From Pseudomonas ekonensis (lineage in GTDB: Bacteria > Pseudomonadota > Gammaproteobacteria > Pseudomonadales > Pseudomonadaceae): a stretch of 64,000 nucleotides of DNA. The stretch spans positions 1,054,001-1,118,000 of the forward strand of contig NZ_JAHSTS010000002.1 of NCBI RefSeq assembly GCF_019145435.1. The letters are read 5' to 3'. The notes below the pieces were generated by a model, which saw only the letters and a list, made by a program, of their open reading frames with translations, was not told the origin of the DNA and searched no databases. Of the stretch, positions 53,581 to 61,832 are shown piece after piece; within the stretch, counting starts at the first letter, position 1, and each line of letters begins with the position of its first letter. Made by a program: the position numbers and the translations under genes.

Positions 53581-54198
53581 TCAGCCCAGCACCACCAGGC
53601 GGTTCGGCAACTCGTTGCGCACCTGGGTCACCGGCACATGCACCTTGAGCAGTTCGCCGCAGGCCTCGATGCACGCGACGAAGCCCTGCAATGTCTGCCC
53701 CTGGCGCACCTGCTCGGTGAACGTTGCGACGATCGCATCCCAGCTGCGGTTGTCCAGTCGGCGGGAGATGCCTTCGTCCACCAGGATCTCCACGTAGCGC
53801 TCGGCCTCGCAGACGAAGATCAGCATCCCGGTGCCGCCCACCGTGTGGTGCAGGTTCTGCTCCAGGAACTGCCGGCGCGCCAGGTTCGACGCCCGCCAGT
53901 GGCGCACCCGGCGCGGCACCAGGTGGGTGGTGACCTTGGGCAGGCGGAACACCAGGCACAGCACGATGAACACACCCCACTGCACCACCAGCAGGCTGCG
54001 CAGGGTCAGCCAGCCGGTGAAGTAATGCACGACGCCCGGCAGCACCAGCGCCAGCAGGCTGGCCCACAGCAGCGGGACGTAGGCGTAGTCGTCGGCGCGG
54101 GCGGCCAGCACCGTCACCAGTTCGGCGTCGGTCTCGCGCTCGACCCGGGCGATCGCCTCGGCGACCTTGCGTTGTTCGTGTTCGGTCAGTAATGCCAT
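53581..54198 (-). CDS. TPM domain membrane protein (short form)
   Basis: A 205-residue protein with an N-terminal helical region (HEQRKVAEAIARVERETDAELV), two hydrophobic segments (about 43-58 and 68-85), and a TPM-type domain with DEGISRRLDNRSWDAIV (near residue 141). It lacks a signal peptide and the Gly-rich tail of its neighbour. It is the last of three genes (lemA, TPM1, TPM2) on the minus strand. TPM domains are often called phosphatase-like, but activity is unproven here. Confidence 0.82.
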   Translation of the reverse strand: MALLTEHEQRKVAEAIARVERETDAELVTVLAARADDYAYVPLLWASLLALVLPGVVHYFTGWLTLRSLLVVQWGVFIVLCLVFRLPKVTTHLVPRRVRHWRASNLARRQFLEQNLHHTVGGTGMLIFVCEAERYVEILVDEGISRRLDNRSWDAIVATFTEQVRQGQTLQGFVACIEACGELLKVHVPVTQVRNELPNRLVVLG

Positions 54199-54227
54199 GT
54201 CGTGAAATGCCCAGTCTTATTGTTGTG

Positions 54228-54980
54228 TCACCAGCCGCCGGACGATCCGCCGCCGCCGAAACTGCCCCCGCCGCCGCTGAAGCCTCCGCCCCCGCCGCCA
54301 CCGAAGCCGCCACCGCCGAAACCGCCGCCCGATCCCCCGGAACCGCCCCGGCCGGCGGGAAGGATACCGAGCATCTGGCAGACAAAGACAGTCAGGATGA
54401 ACAACATGACGAGAAACACGAACAGGGTCGGATGGCGGGAGACGAAATCGTCCGCCGGATCGCCCGCCGGTTCGTACACCGTCGACGGCTCGTCCAGCGG
54501 ATTGCCGCCCAGCACCACCAGCATCGCCGCCACGCCGTCGCTGATGCCCTTGCTGAAGTTGCCGGCCTTGAAGGCCGGCGTGATGACCTGATGGATGATC
54601 ACCGAACCCTGGGCGTCGGTCAGCCGATCCTCCAGGCCGTAGCCGACTTCGATGCGCAACTTGCGCTCGGCGCGGGCGACGATCAGCAGCGCGCCGTTGT
54701 CCTTGTCTTTCTGGCCGATGCCCCAATGCCGGCCGAGCTGGACGCCGAAGTCCTCGATGGTGTCGCCCTGCAGGTCCGGCAACGTGACCACGACCACCTG
54801 CTCGCCGGTGGCCTGCTCGTGGGCCTGCAGTTGCTGGCTCAACTGGGCGCGCACCGACGGCTCGATCATCTGCGCCTGATCCACCACCCGCCCGGTCAGG
54901 GCCGGGAACGTCAGTTCGGCCAACGCGCTGCCGGCCAACAGCCACAGCGTCAGCGCCAGACCCGCCCTCAACATGCGCAT
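54228..54980 (-). CDS. TPM domain protein with Gly-rich tail (YgcG-like)
   Basis: A 250-residue exported protein: signal peptide (MRMLRAGLALTLWLLAGSALA), TPM domain (about 25-155, GEQVVVVTLPDLQGDTIEDF), then a membrane anchor near 190-215 and an extremely Gly/Ser-rich C-terminus (GGGFGGGGFGGGGGG type). This is the YgcG architecture. Starts at 54989 (GTG) and 54974 are also possible; 54980 has CCGG upstream and starts the signal. It begins 14 bases after the lemA stop, so the genes are coupled. Confidence 0.85.
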   Translation of the reverse strand: MRMLRAGLALTLWLLAGSALAELTFPALTGRVVDQAQMIEPSVRAQLSQQLQAHEQATGEQVVVVTLPDLQGDTIEDFGVQLGRHWGIGQKDKDNGALLIVARAERKLRIEVGYGLEDRLTDAQGSVIIHQVITPAFKAGNFSKGISDGVAAMLVVLGGNPLDEPSTVYEPAGDPADDFVSRHPTLFVFLVMLFILTVFVCQMLGILPAGRGGSGGSGGGFGGGGFGGGGGGGFSGGGGSFGGGGSSGGW

Positions 54981-54993
54981 GGCCGGCACCGGA

Positions 54994-55602
54994 TCAGAAC
55001 TTCACTTGCGGCGCCTTGTCCGCGCCGGGGCTGGTGGCCTCGAAGGTCTCGCGCACCGGCAGGTCGCTGTACATCACCTTGTGCCAGAGCAGGCCGGGGA
55101 AGGTGCGGATCTCGGTGTTGTACTTCTGCACCGCCAGGATGAAGTCGCGCCGGGCCACGCTGATGCGGTTCTCCGTGCCTTCGAGCTGGGACTGCAAGGC
55201 GAGGAAGTTCTGGTTGGCCTTAAGGTCCGGGTAGCGCTCGGACACCACCATCAGCCGGCTCAAGGCGCCGCTGAGCTGATCCTGGGCCTGCTGGAACTGC
55301 TTGAGCCTTTCCGGGTTGTCGAGGGTGCTGGCGTCGACCTGGATCGAGGTGGCCTTGGCCCGCGCCTCGACCACGGCGGTCAGGGTCGCTTCCTCATGCT
55401 TGGCGTAGCCCTTGACCGTCTCCACCAGGTTGGGGATCAGGTCGGCGCGCCGCTGGTACTGGTTCTGCACCTGGCCCCAGGCGGCCTTGGCCTGCTCGTC
55501 GAGGGTCGGGATGTTGTTGATGCCGCAGGCGGTCAACAGCGTGGCCAGCACCAGCAAGGTGGCGACCTGCAAACGCGAACGGTGGGCGGGACTGACATTC
55601 AT
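54994..55602 (-). CDS. LemA family protein
   Basis: A 202-residue LemA protein with a lipoprotein-like N-terminus (LVLATLLTAC, Cys near residue 26) and the LemA helical core. Signature stretches are NIPTLDEQAKAAWGQVQNQYQRRADLIPNLVETVKGYAKHE and PDLKANQNFLALQSQLEGTENRISVAR. Coupling to two TPM proteins is a widespread arrangement of unknown function. It is the first gene of the operon and is divergent from bglX. Confidence 0.9.
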   Translation of the reverse strand: MNVSPAHRSRLQVATLLVLATLLTACGINNIPTLDEQAKAAWGQVQNQYQRRADLIPNLVETVKGYAKHEEATLTAVVEARAKATSIQVDASTLDNPERLKQFQQAQDQLSGALSRLMVVSERYPDLKANQNFLALQSQLEGTENRISVARRDFILAVQKYNTEIRTFPGLLWHKVMYSDLPVRETFEATSPGADKAPQVKF

Positions 55603-55863
55603 CGCACGGGTGCTCCCTGGCGCATTCCATTAAAAGGCGATCGCGAAACATTCTCGGCGGGCTCTTGGGGCATAATCGCCCGCGCCACTGGATTGCCGCA
55701 GGCCGATGGGCTACAAAGAGGCCCTGCGCGATCGCGTCGCCGAACACCGGCGACGTTTTTTCGGCTGTCGTTTTTTCAATCAGCACCCGAACAACAATAG
55801 TCGCTCCCTAAATTTTGGCTGGCCGGCATCGCATTGCCGTTTAGGCCCTTGAGAAAACCATTC

Positions 55864-58155
55864 ATGAAGAAGCTGTGTTTGCTGGGCCTGTTCGTCAGCC
55901 TGGCCAGTCATCAGGCATTGGCCGCCACGACCCAGGTCCCTCTGGAAAACAAGGACGCGTTCATCAGCAACCTGATGAAGCAAATGACCCTCGACGAGAA
56001 GATCGGCCAGCTGCGCCTGATCAGCATCGGCCCGGAAATGCCCCGCGAGCTGATCCGCAAGGAGATCGCCGCCGGCAACATCGGCGGCACCTTCAACTCG
56101 ATCACCCGTGCGGAAAACCGTCCGATGCAGGACGCCGCGATGCGCAGCCGGCTGAAGATCCCGATGTTTTTCGCGTACGACGTGATCCACGGCCACCGTA
56201 CGATTTTCCCGATTCCCCTGGCCCTGGCCTCCAGCTGGGACATGGACGCCATCGGCCGCTCCGGCCGCGTGGCCGCCAACGAGGCGGCGGCCGACAGCCT
56301 CGACATCACCTTCGCGCCGATGGTCGACATCTCCCGTGACCCGCGCTGGGGCCGCAGCTCCGAAGGCTTCGGCGAAGACACCTACCTGACCTCGCGCATC
56401 GCCAAGGTGATGGTCAAGGCCTACCAGGGCGAGTCGCCGAGCGCGGCGGACAGCATCATGGCCAGCGTCAAGCACTTCGCCCTGTACGGCGCCGTCGAGG
56501 GCGGCCGCGACTACAACACCGTGGACATGAGCCCGGTGAAGATGTACCAGGACTACCTGCCGCCGTACCGCGCGGCCATCGACGCCGGCGCAGGCGGGGT
56601 GATGGTGGCGCTGAACTCGGTCAACGGCATCCCGGCCACCGCCAACACCTGGCTGATGAACGACCTGCTGCGCAAGGACTGGGGCTTCAAGGGCCTGGCG
56701 GTCAGCGACCACGGCGCGATCTTCGAACTGATCAAGCACGGCGTGGCCCGTGACGGCCGCGAGGCGGCGAAGCTGGCGATCAAGGCCGGCATCGACATGA
56801 GCATGAACGACACCCTCTACGGCAAGGAGCTGCCGGGGCTGCTCAAGTCCGGCGAGATCGAGCAGAAGGACATCGACAACGCCGTGCGCGAAGTGCTCGC
56901 GGCCAAGTACGACATGGGCCTGTTCAAGGATCCGTACCTGCGCATCGGCAAGGCCGAGGACGATCCGGCCGACACCTACGCCGACAGCCGCCTGCACCGC
57001 AGCGAGGCCCGCGACGTGGCCCGCCGCAGCCTGGTGCTGCTGACCAACCGCAACCAGACCCTGCCGTTGAAGAAGTCCGCGAAGGTCGCCGTGGTCGGCC
57101 CGCTGGCCAAGGCGCCGATCGACATGATGGGCAGCTGGGCCGCCGCCGGCCGCCCGGCCCAGTCGGTCACCCTGTTCGACGGCATGAGCGCGGTCATCGG
57201 CGACAAGGCGAACCTGACCTACGCCCGCGGCGCCAACATCACCAGCGACAAGAAGGTGCTCGACTACCTCAACTTCCTCAACTTCGATGCGCCGGAAGTG
57301 GTCGATGACCCGCGTCCGGCCAACGTGCTGATCGACGAAGCCGTGAAGGCCGCCAAGGACGCCGACGTGGTCGTGGCCGCCGTGGGCGAGTCCCGCGGCA
57401 TGTCCCACGAGTCGTCCAGCCGCACCGACCTGAACATCCCGGAAAACCAGCGCGAACTGATCCGTGCCCTGAAGGCCACCGGCAAGCCGCTGGTGCTGGT
57501 GCTGATGAACGGCCGTCCGCTGACGCTTCTGGACGAGAAGGAACAGGCCGACGCGATCCTGGAGACCTGGTTCAGCGGCACCGAGGGCGGCAACGCCATC
57601 GCCGACGTGCTGTTCGGCGACTACAACCCGTCGGGCAAGCTTGCGGTGACCTTCCCGCGTTCCGTGGGCCAGATCCCGACCTACTACAACCACCTGAGCA
57701 TCGGCCGGCCGTTCACCCCGGGCAAACCGGGCAACTACACCTCGCAGTACTTCGATGACACCACAGGTCCCCTGTTCCCGTTCGGCTACGGCCTGAGCTA
57801 CACCGACTTCAGCCTGAGCGACATGGCGCTGTCGTCCACCACCCTGAACGCCACCGGCAAGCTCGACGCCAGCGTCGTGGTGAAGAACACCGGCCAGCGT
57901 GACGGCGAAACCGTGGTGCAGCTGTACATCCAGGACGTCACCGGCTCGATGATCCGTCCGGTGAAGGAGCTGAAGAACTTCCAGAAGATCCTGCTCAAGG
58001 CCGGCGAACAGAAAGTCGTGCACTTCACCATCACCGAAGACGACCTGAAGTTCTACAACGCCCAGCTCAAGTACGCGGCCGAGCCCGGCAAGTTCAACGT
58101 GCAGATCGGCCTGGACTCCCAGGACGTGACGCAGCAGAGCTTCGAGCTGCTGTAA
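55864..58155 (+). CDS. bglX: Periplasmic beta-glucosidase BglX (GH3)
   Basis: A 763-residue glycoside hydrolase family 3 enzyme. It has a signal peptide (to about residue 20, ALA), an N-terminal TIM-barrel (about 30-370) with catalytic nucleophile Asp282 in LAVSDHG, and a C-terminal alpha/beta domain (about 395-620) with a FnIII-like module at the end (about 660-750). It hydrolyses beta-glucosides in the periplasm. The frame opens 10 codons earlier; ATG 55864 starts the signal peptide. It is a single gene, ending in a REP-like hairpin. Confidence 0.94.
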   Translation: MKKLCLLGLFVSLASHQALAATTQVPLENKDAFISNLMKQMTLDEKIGQLRLISIGPEMPRELIRKEIAAGNIGGTFNSITRAENRPMQDAAMRSRLKIPMFFAYDVIHGHRTIFPIPLALASSWDMDAIGRSGRVAANEAAADSLDITFAPMVDISRDPRWGRSSEGFGEDTYLTSRIAKVMVKAYQGESPSAADSIMASVKHFALYGAVEGGRDYNTVDMSPVKMYQDYLPPYRAAIDAGAGGVMVALNSVNGIPATANTWLMNDLLRKDWGFKGLAVSDHGAIFELIKHGVARDGREAAKLAIKAGIDMSMNDTLYGKELPGLLKSGEIEQKDIDNAVREVLAAKYDMGLFKDPYLRIGKAEDDPADTYADSRLHRSEARDVARRSLVLLTNRNQTLPLKKSAKVAVVGPLAKAPIDMMGSWAAAGRPAQSVTLFDGMSAVIGDKANLTYARGANITSDKKVLDYLNFLNFDAPEVVDDPRPANVLIDEAVKAAKDADVVVAAVGESRGMSHESSSRTDLNIPENQRELIRALKATGKPLVLVLMNGRPLTLLDEKEQADAILETWFSGTEGGNAIADVLFGDYNPSGKLAVTFPRSVGQIPTYYNHLSIGRPFTPGKPGNYTSQYFDDTTGPLFPFGYGLSYTDFSLSDMALSSTTLNATGKLDASVVVKNTGQRDGETVVQLYIQDVTGSMIRPVKELKNFQKILLKAGEQKVVHFTITEDDLKFYNAQLKYAAEPGKFNVQIGLDSQDVTQQSFELL

Positions 58156-58174
58156 GGCAAAGCAACGCAATACC

Positions 58175-58217
58175 TGTGGGAGCTGCGGTGCGACGACTCG
58201 ACTTGCCCGCTCCCACA
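58175..58217. terminator. REP-like hairpin between bglX and clsB
   Basis: TGTGGGAGC (58175-58183) and GCTCCCACA (58209-58217), perfect 9-bp arms around a 25-base loop, between convergent genes. No T-run follows. Confidence 0.6.
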
Positions 58218-58237
58218 AGGGTTTCAGGGGGCGGCAG

Positions 58238-59395
58238 TCATCCCCGCCGATCCAGCAGATTGACCACCAACCGGTCCACCCATCCCCACAGCCGCTGCTT
58301 GATGCGCCGCCACAACGGCCGGCGCCGCCATTCCTCCAGGCTCACTTGCTGGCTCAGGCCGAAATCCCGCTCGAAGCTCGAAGCCACCGCCGCCGTCAAC
58401 GGCGGATCCAGCGCCTCCAGGTTCGCTTCCAGGTTGAAGCGCAGGTTCCAGTGGTCGAAGTTGCACGAACCGATGCTCACCCAATCGTCCACCAGCACCA
58501 TTTTCAGGTGCAGGAAACACGGCTGATACTCGAAGATCTTCACCCCGGCCTTGAGCAGGCGCGGGTAGTAGCGGTGCCCGGCGTAGCGCACGGAAGGGTG
58601 ATCGGTGCGCGGCCCGGTCAGCAGCAGGCGCACATCGAGGCCACGGGCGGCGGCCTTGCGCAGGGAGCGGCGGATCTTCCAGGTCGGCAGGAAATACGGT
58701 GTGGCCAGCCAGATGCGGCGCTGGCCGCTGTTCAGCGCGCGGAACAGCGACTGCAGGATGTCCCGGTGCTGACGGGCGTCGGCATAGGCCACCCGGCCCA
58801 TGCCCTCCCCCGCGTCCGGCACCCGGGGCAGGCGCGGCAGGCCGAAATGCGCATTGGGCCGCCAGGCGCGGCGATGGCGGTTGGCGATCCACTGGCGGTC
58901 GAACAGCAGTTGCCAGTCGAGCACCAAGGGGCCTGTGATCTGCACCATCACCTCGTGCCATTCGCTGGTGTCGTGGCCCGGCGTCCAGAACTCGTCGGTG
59001 ACCCCGGTGCCGCCCACCACCGCCAGGCATTGATCCACCAGCAGCAGCTTGCGGTGGTCGCGATAGAAATTGCCGACCCAGCGCCGCCAGTTCAGGCGGT
59101 TGTAGAAACGCAGTTCGACCCCGGCGCCGGTCAGCCGCTGACGCAGGTTCAGGGTGAAGGCCAGGCTGCCGTAATCGTCGAACAGGCAGCGCACCCGCAC
59201 GCCCCGCTCCGCCGCCAGCACCAGCGCCTGCACCACGGTTTCGGCGCAGGCGCCGGCCTCCACCAGGTACAGTTCCAGCTCGATCTGCTCGCGGGCGCCG
59301 GCGATGGCGTCGAGCATGCGCGGGAAGAACTGCGGCCCGTCGATCAACAGCTCGAAGCGGTTGCCGTCGCGCCAGGGGAACACCGCGCCGCGCAT
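58238..59395 (-). CDS. clsB: Cardiolipin synthase ClsB
   Basis: A 385-residue phospholipase D superfamily enzyme. It carries two HKD motifs: the first in FYRDHRKLLLVD (near residue 115) and the second in CFLHLKMVLVDDWVSIGS (near 292). No N-terminal membrane segments are seen, which fits ClsB rather than ClsA. It makes cardiolipin from phosphatidylglycerol, possibly with phosphatidylethanolamine-derived acceptors. It starts one base after the yceI-type stop codon, so the two are translationally linked. Confidence 0.88.
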   Translation of the reverse strand: MRGAVFPWRDGNRFELLIDGPQFFPRMLDAIAGAREQIELELYLVEAGACAETVVQALVLAAERGVRVRCLFDDYGSLAFTLNLRQRLTGAGVELRFYNRLNWRRWVGNFYRDHRKLLLVDQCLAVVGGTGVTDEFWTPGHDTSEWHEVMVQITGPLVLDWQLLFDRQWIANRHRRAWRPNAHFGLPRLPRVPDAGEGMGRVAYADARQHRDILQSLFRALNSGQRRIWLATPYFLPTWKIRRSLRKAAARGLDVRLLLTGPRTDHPSVRYAGHRYYPRLLKAGVKIFEYQPCFLHLKMVLVDDWVSIGSCNFDHWNLRFNLEANLEALDPPLTAAVASSFERDFGLSQQVSLEEWRRRPLWRRIKQRLWGWVDRLVVNLLDRRG

Positions 59396-59396
59396 G

Positions 59397-59984
59397 TCAG
59401 CGCGCCGCGAAGATCAGCACCGCACCCACCGGCACCGACAGGCTGATGGCCGACAGGCCGGCCAGGCCGCGCAGGGTTTCCAGCCCCGGCGCCAGGTCGA
59501 AGTCCTCGGCGTTGATCACCAGCGGTTCCAGGGTCACCACCTGAAAGCGCCGGTCGTCGAGACGGGTGGCGAGCAGTTCGGCGGGGTATTCGCGCTGTTT
59601 GCCGTGCAGGCTGACGGCCAGCGGCAGGCGCAGTTCCAGTTGCGCGCCGGGCGCCAGGTCGTTGATCGGGCGCAGGTCGATCCGGGTGGAGATGGTGGCA
59701 TCGGGGAATTGATCAATCTGGAACAGCTCCTTGCGCATGCGCTCGTCGCGCAGCGGGATGCCGCTGTTGATCGAGTCCAGCTCGACCTCGACCTCGGCCC
59801 GGCCGTCCGGGTCGACCTTGCCGTGCAGCACCAGGAAGCGCTGCACTTCGGCGATGTTGGCGTTTTTCGTGCTGACGAACGACAGCCGCGAGGATTCGCC
59901 GTCCAGGTACCAGTTGGCCTGGGCCGGCAGGGCGGTCGCGGCCAGCAGCAGGCCGGCGGCGGTGCAGAGAGAACGGTTGAGCAT
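59397..59984 (-). CDS. YceI family periplasmic protein
   Basis: A 195-residue YceI/lipocalin-like protein: signal peptide (MLNRSLCTAAGLLLAATALPAQA), then NWYLDGESSRLSFVSTKNANI, and a beta-barrel with the conserved GxxxxL-type strands. The family binds isoprenoid lipids. The frame runs on through a heptamer array upstream, but the ATG at 59984 starts the signal. Linkage to clsB hints at a shared envelope-lipid role; unproven. Confidence 0.85.
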   Translation of the reverse strand: MLNRSLCTAAGLLLAATALPAQANWYLDGESSRLSFVSTKNANIAEVQRFLVLHGKVDPDGRAEVEVELDSINSGIPLRDERMRKELFQIDQFPDATISTRIDLRPINDLAPGAQLELRLPLAVSLHGKQREYPAELLATRLDDRRFQVVTLEPLVINAEDFDLAPGLETLRGLAGLSAISLSVPVGAVLIFAAR

Positions 59985-60059
59985 TGAAGACCCGTGGGGC
60001 AGAAAAACCTGCACGAACCTTAACCGGCCCGGGCCGTTCCGGCAAAGCCCAATCCTGTG

Positions 60060-60081
60060 GCGAGGGAGCTTGCTCCCTCGC
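60060..60081. repeat. REP-like palindrome
   Basis: GCGAGGGAGC-TT-GCTCCCTCGC, perfect 10-bp arms, same family as 14565, 34810 and 43165. It directly precedes the heptamer-related palindrome. Confidence 0.75.
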
Positions 60082-60084
60082 CTC

Positions 60085-60125
60085 AAGCTACAAGCTCCAA
60101 GCTTCAAGCTTGGAGCTTGTAGCTT
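60085..60125. repeat. Near-perfect palindrome at the head of the heptamer array
   Basis: Perfect 20-bp arms around one base (60105). The arms are built from the same AAGCTAC/GTAGCTT units as the array, so the array begins by inversion of its own repeat. Confidence 0.85.
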
Positions 60126-60237
60126 GTAGCTTGTAGCTTGTAGCTTGTAGCTTGTAGCTTGTAGCTTGTAGCTTGTAGCTTGTAGCTTGTAGCTTGTAGC
60201 TTGTAGCTTGTAGCTTGTAGCTTGTAGCTTGGAGCTC
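60112..60237. repeat. Tandem heptamer array GTAGCTT
   Basis: Sixteen perfect GTAGCTT units (60119-60230), flanked by GGAGCTT and GGAGCTC variants. It lies between the yceI-type and small membrane protein genes, ending 6 bases from the latter's stop codon. The frame through it is an artefact. Confidence 0.95.
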
Positions 60238-60243
60238 ACATCA

Positions 60244-60549
60244 TCAGGGCGCCAAGCGACAGCCCTGGCGCTCGCCCATCCACCGGGCGCTGTTGCTGCG
60301 GCCCAGGCCGCTTGCGGTGACGGTCTTGCTCGACGGCTCGTCGGCAAAGGCGCTGGTGGCCAGCCACTGCTTCACATACCCGCGGCAGTACGCGGCGTCG
60401 TTGTTCATCACGTACCGGCACGAGCAGTATTCCTTGGCGGTGTAGGCGCTGATGATGTCCGGGAAGGCCCACAGCGCTTGGCGCTCGAGCCAGCCCCAGC
60501 CCAGCAGCGCGACGCACGCCAGCAGCAACACACGCTTGAGCAGCTTCAT
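60244..60549 (-). CDS. Small membrane/secreted protein coupled to serine hydrolase
   Basis: A 101-residue protein with a signal or anchor segment (MKLLKRVLLLACVALLGWGWLERQALW). A Cys-containing middle follows (YCSCRYVMNNDAAYCRGY) with conserved-looking YTAKEYCSCRYV, and a C-terminus rich in Arg and Gly. The ATG overlaps the stop codon of the upstream serine hydrolase (ATGA), so translation is coupled. No known family is recognised with confidence. It may be the partner or processing target of that enzyme. Confidence 0.72.
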   Translation of the reverse strand: MKLLKRVLLLACVALLGWGWLERQALWAFPDIISAYTAKEYCSCRYVMNNDAAYCRGYVKQWLATSAFADEPSSKTVTASGLGRSNSARWMGERQGCRLAP

Positions 60550-61622
60550 GGCCGCACCGTCCCGGCGAATGCCGCGAGGGTCCGCTTGAGCAGTTCGTTG
60601 TGCCGGTAGCGGCCGTCGCGGTCGTCGCCGTAACGCACGATCACCAGGTTCGCGCTCGGGATCACATACAAGGCCTGCCCCCAATGGCCGAGGGCGGCGA
60701 AAGTGTCGGGCGGCGCGTCCGGCCAAGGCGACGGCGCGCCGTCCGCCGCAAGGTTGAGCCACCAGTGGCCGCCGGGCACGGCCTCGTCCTGGCCGGCCTT
60801 GTAGCCGGCGAACGGGGTGCGGTTGAAGGCGACCCATTCGGCGGGCAGCAATTGCCGTTCGCCCCAGCGCCCGTCCCGGGCCATCAGCAGGCCGATCCGC
60901 GCCAGGTCGCGGGCGGTCAGGTAGACATACGACGAAGCGACGAAAGTGCCGGCGGCATCGGTCTCCCACACGGCACGGCGGATGCCCAGCGGCTCGAACA
61001 GGGCGGTCCAGGGATAGTCCGCATAGCGCTGCGGACCGACGATGCCCTTGAGCGCCGCCGCCAGCAGGTTGCTGTCGCCGCTGGAATAACGGAACGCCTT
61101 GCCCGGTGCGGCATAGGCTTCATGACTTGCCGCGAACGCGGCCATGTCTCGATGGCCGCGGGTGTAGAGCATCGCCACCACCGAGGACTTGAGCGGCGCG
61201 TATTCGTAGTCTTCCTGCCAGTCCAGGCCTGAGGCCCAGTGCAGCAGGTCGCGCAGGGTGAGGGCCGGGTGCCGCTCCAGCGCCGGGTAGTATTTCGACA
61301 CCGGGTCTTCGAGGCGGAACCGGCCTTCGCCGTAGGCCACCCCCAGCAGCGTGGCCATCAGGCTCTTGCTGATCGACCAGGTCAGGTGCGGGGTGTCGGC
61401 GGTGGTCGGGCCGGCGTAGCGCTCATAGACCAATCGACCGTCACGGATCACCAGCAAGGCATCGGTGCGGACGCCCTGGCGGGTGCCGTCGTCACGGGGC
61501 GGGAAGGCGTAGGCCTCCAGGGCCTCGACGGCCGGGCCGGTCGCTTGCGGGTCGGTCGGCCACTCCTCGGCGCGCACCGCAAGGCTGATCAGCAGCAGAC
61601 ACAAGAACAGGCCTTTGAACAT
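60546..61622 (-). CDS. Serine hydrolase of the beta-lactamase family (class C-like)
   Basis: A 358-residue exported protein: signal peptide (MFKGLFLCLLLISLAVRA), then a penicillin-binding/beta-lactamase-fold domain with SxxK motif WSISKSLMATLLG (nucleophile Ser near residue 85) and a YSSGDSN (YxN-type) motif near 180. Such proteins include esterases, DD-peptidases and EstB-like enzymes; true beta-lactamase activity is not implied. The frame extends 48 codons upstream; ATG 61622 begins the signal. Confidence 0.85.
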   Translation of the reverse strand: MFKGLFLCLLLISLAVRAEEWPTDPQATGPAVEALEAYAFPPRDDGTRQGVRTDALLVIRDGRLVYERYAGPTTADTPHLTWSISKSLMATLLGVAYGEGRFRLEDPVSKYYPALERHPALTLRDLLHWASGLDWQEDYEYAPLKSSVVAMLYTRGHRDMAAFAASHEAYAAPGKAFRYSSGDSNLLAAALKGIVGPQRYADYPWTALFEPLGIRRAVWETDAAGTFVASSYVYLTARDLARIGLLMARDGRWGERQLLPAEWVAFNRTPFAGYKAGQDEAVPGGHWWLNLAADGAPSPWPDAPPDTFAALGHWGQALYVIPSANLVIVRYGDDRDGRYRHNELLKRTLAAFAGTVRP

Positions 61623-61727
61623 GGCAGGGGCTCTGGGGATGAACCCGACGAGGGTAGCCGGCATTGATGACAGATTGGCGATGGACGGTGGCCTGATGCA
61701 GAGCCAGCGGTCACCGCAGAAAACTGT

Positions 61728-61808
61728 AGGAGCCAGCCTGCTGGCGATGACGGCGACACATCGCATTGAGGTGTCTGCCAGACCGCTATCGCCAGCAGGC
61801 TGGCTCCT
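61728..61808. repeat. Inverted REP pair (BIME-like)
   Basis: Perfect 21-bp arms (61728-61748 and 61788-61808) separated by 39 bases, core AGCCAGCCTGCTGGCGAT. It lies between the serine hydrolase and the acyl-CoA dehydrogenase-like genes. Confidence 0.85.
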
Positions 61809-61832
61809 GCAGGGTGTCTGGTTTAAGGCCGG

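Noticed and set aside
59985..60347. Open frame through the GTAGCTT array giving a KLQATSY-type 7-residue repeat as an N-terminal extension of the YceI-type protein
   Set aside because: A 7-base repeat always yields a 7-residue repeat in every frame without stops. The extension lacks a start signal, while the YceI signal peptide begins properly at 59984.
60546..61622. True beta-lactamase giving drug resistance
   Set aside because: The family also contains esterases and peptidases, and only SxxK and a YxN-like motif are visible; resistance is not supported.
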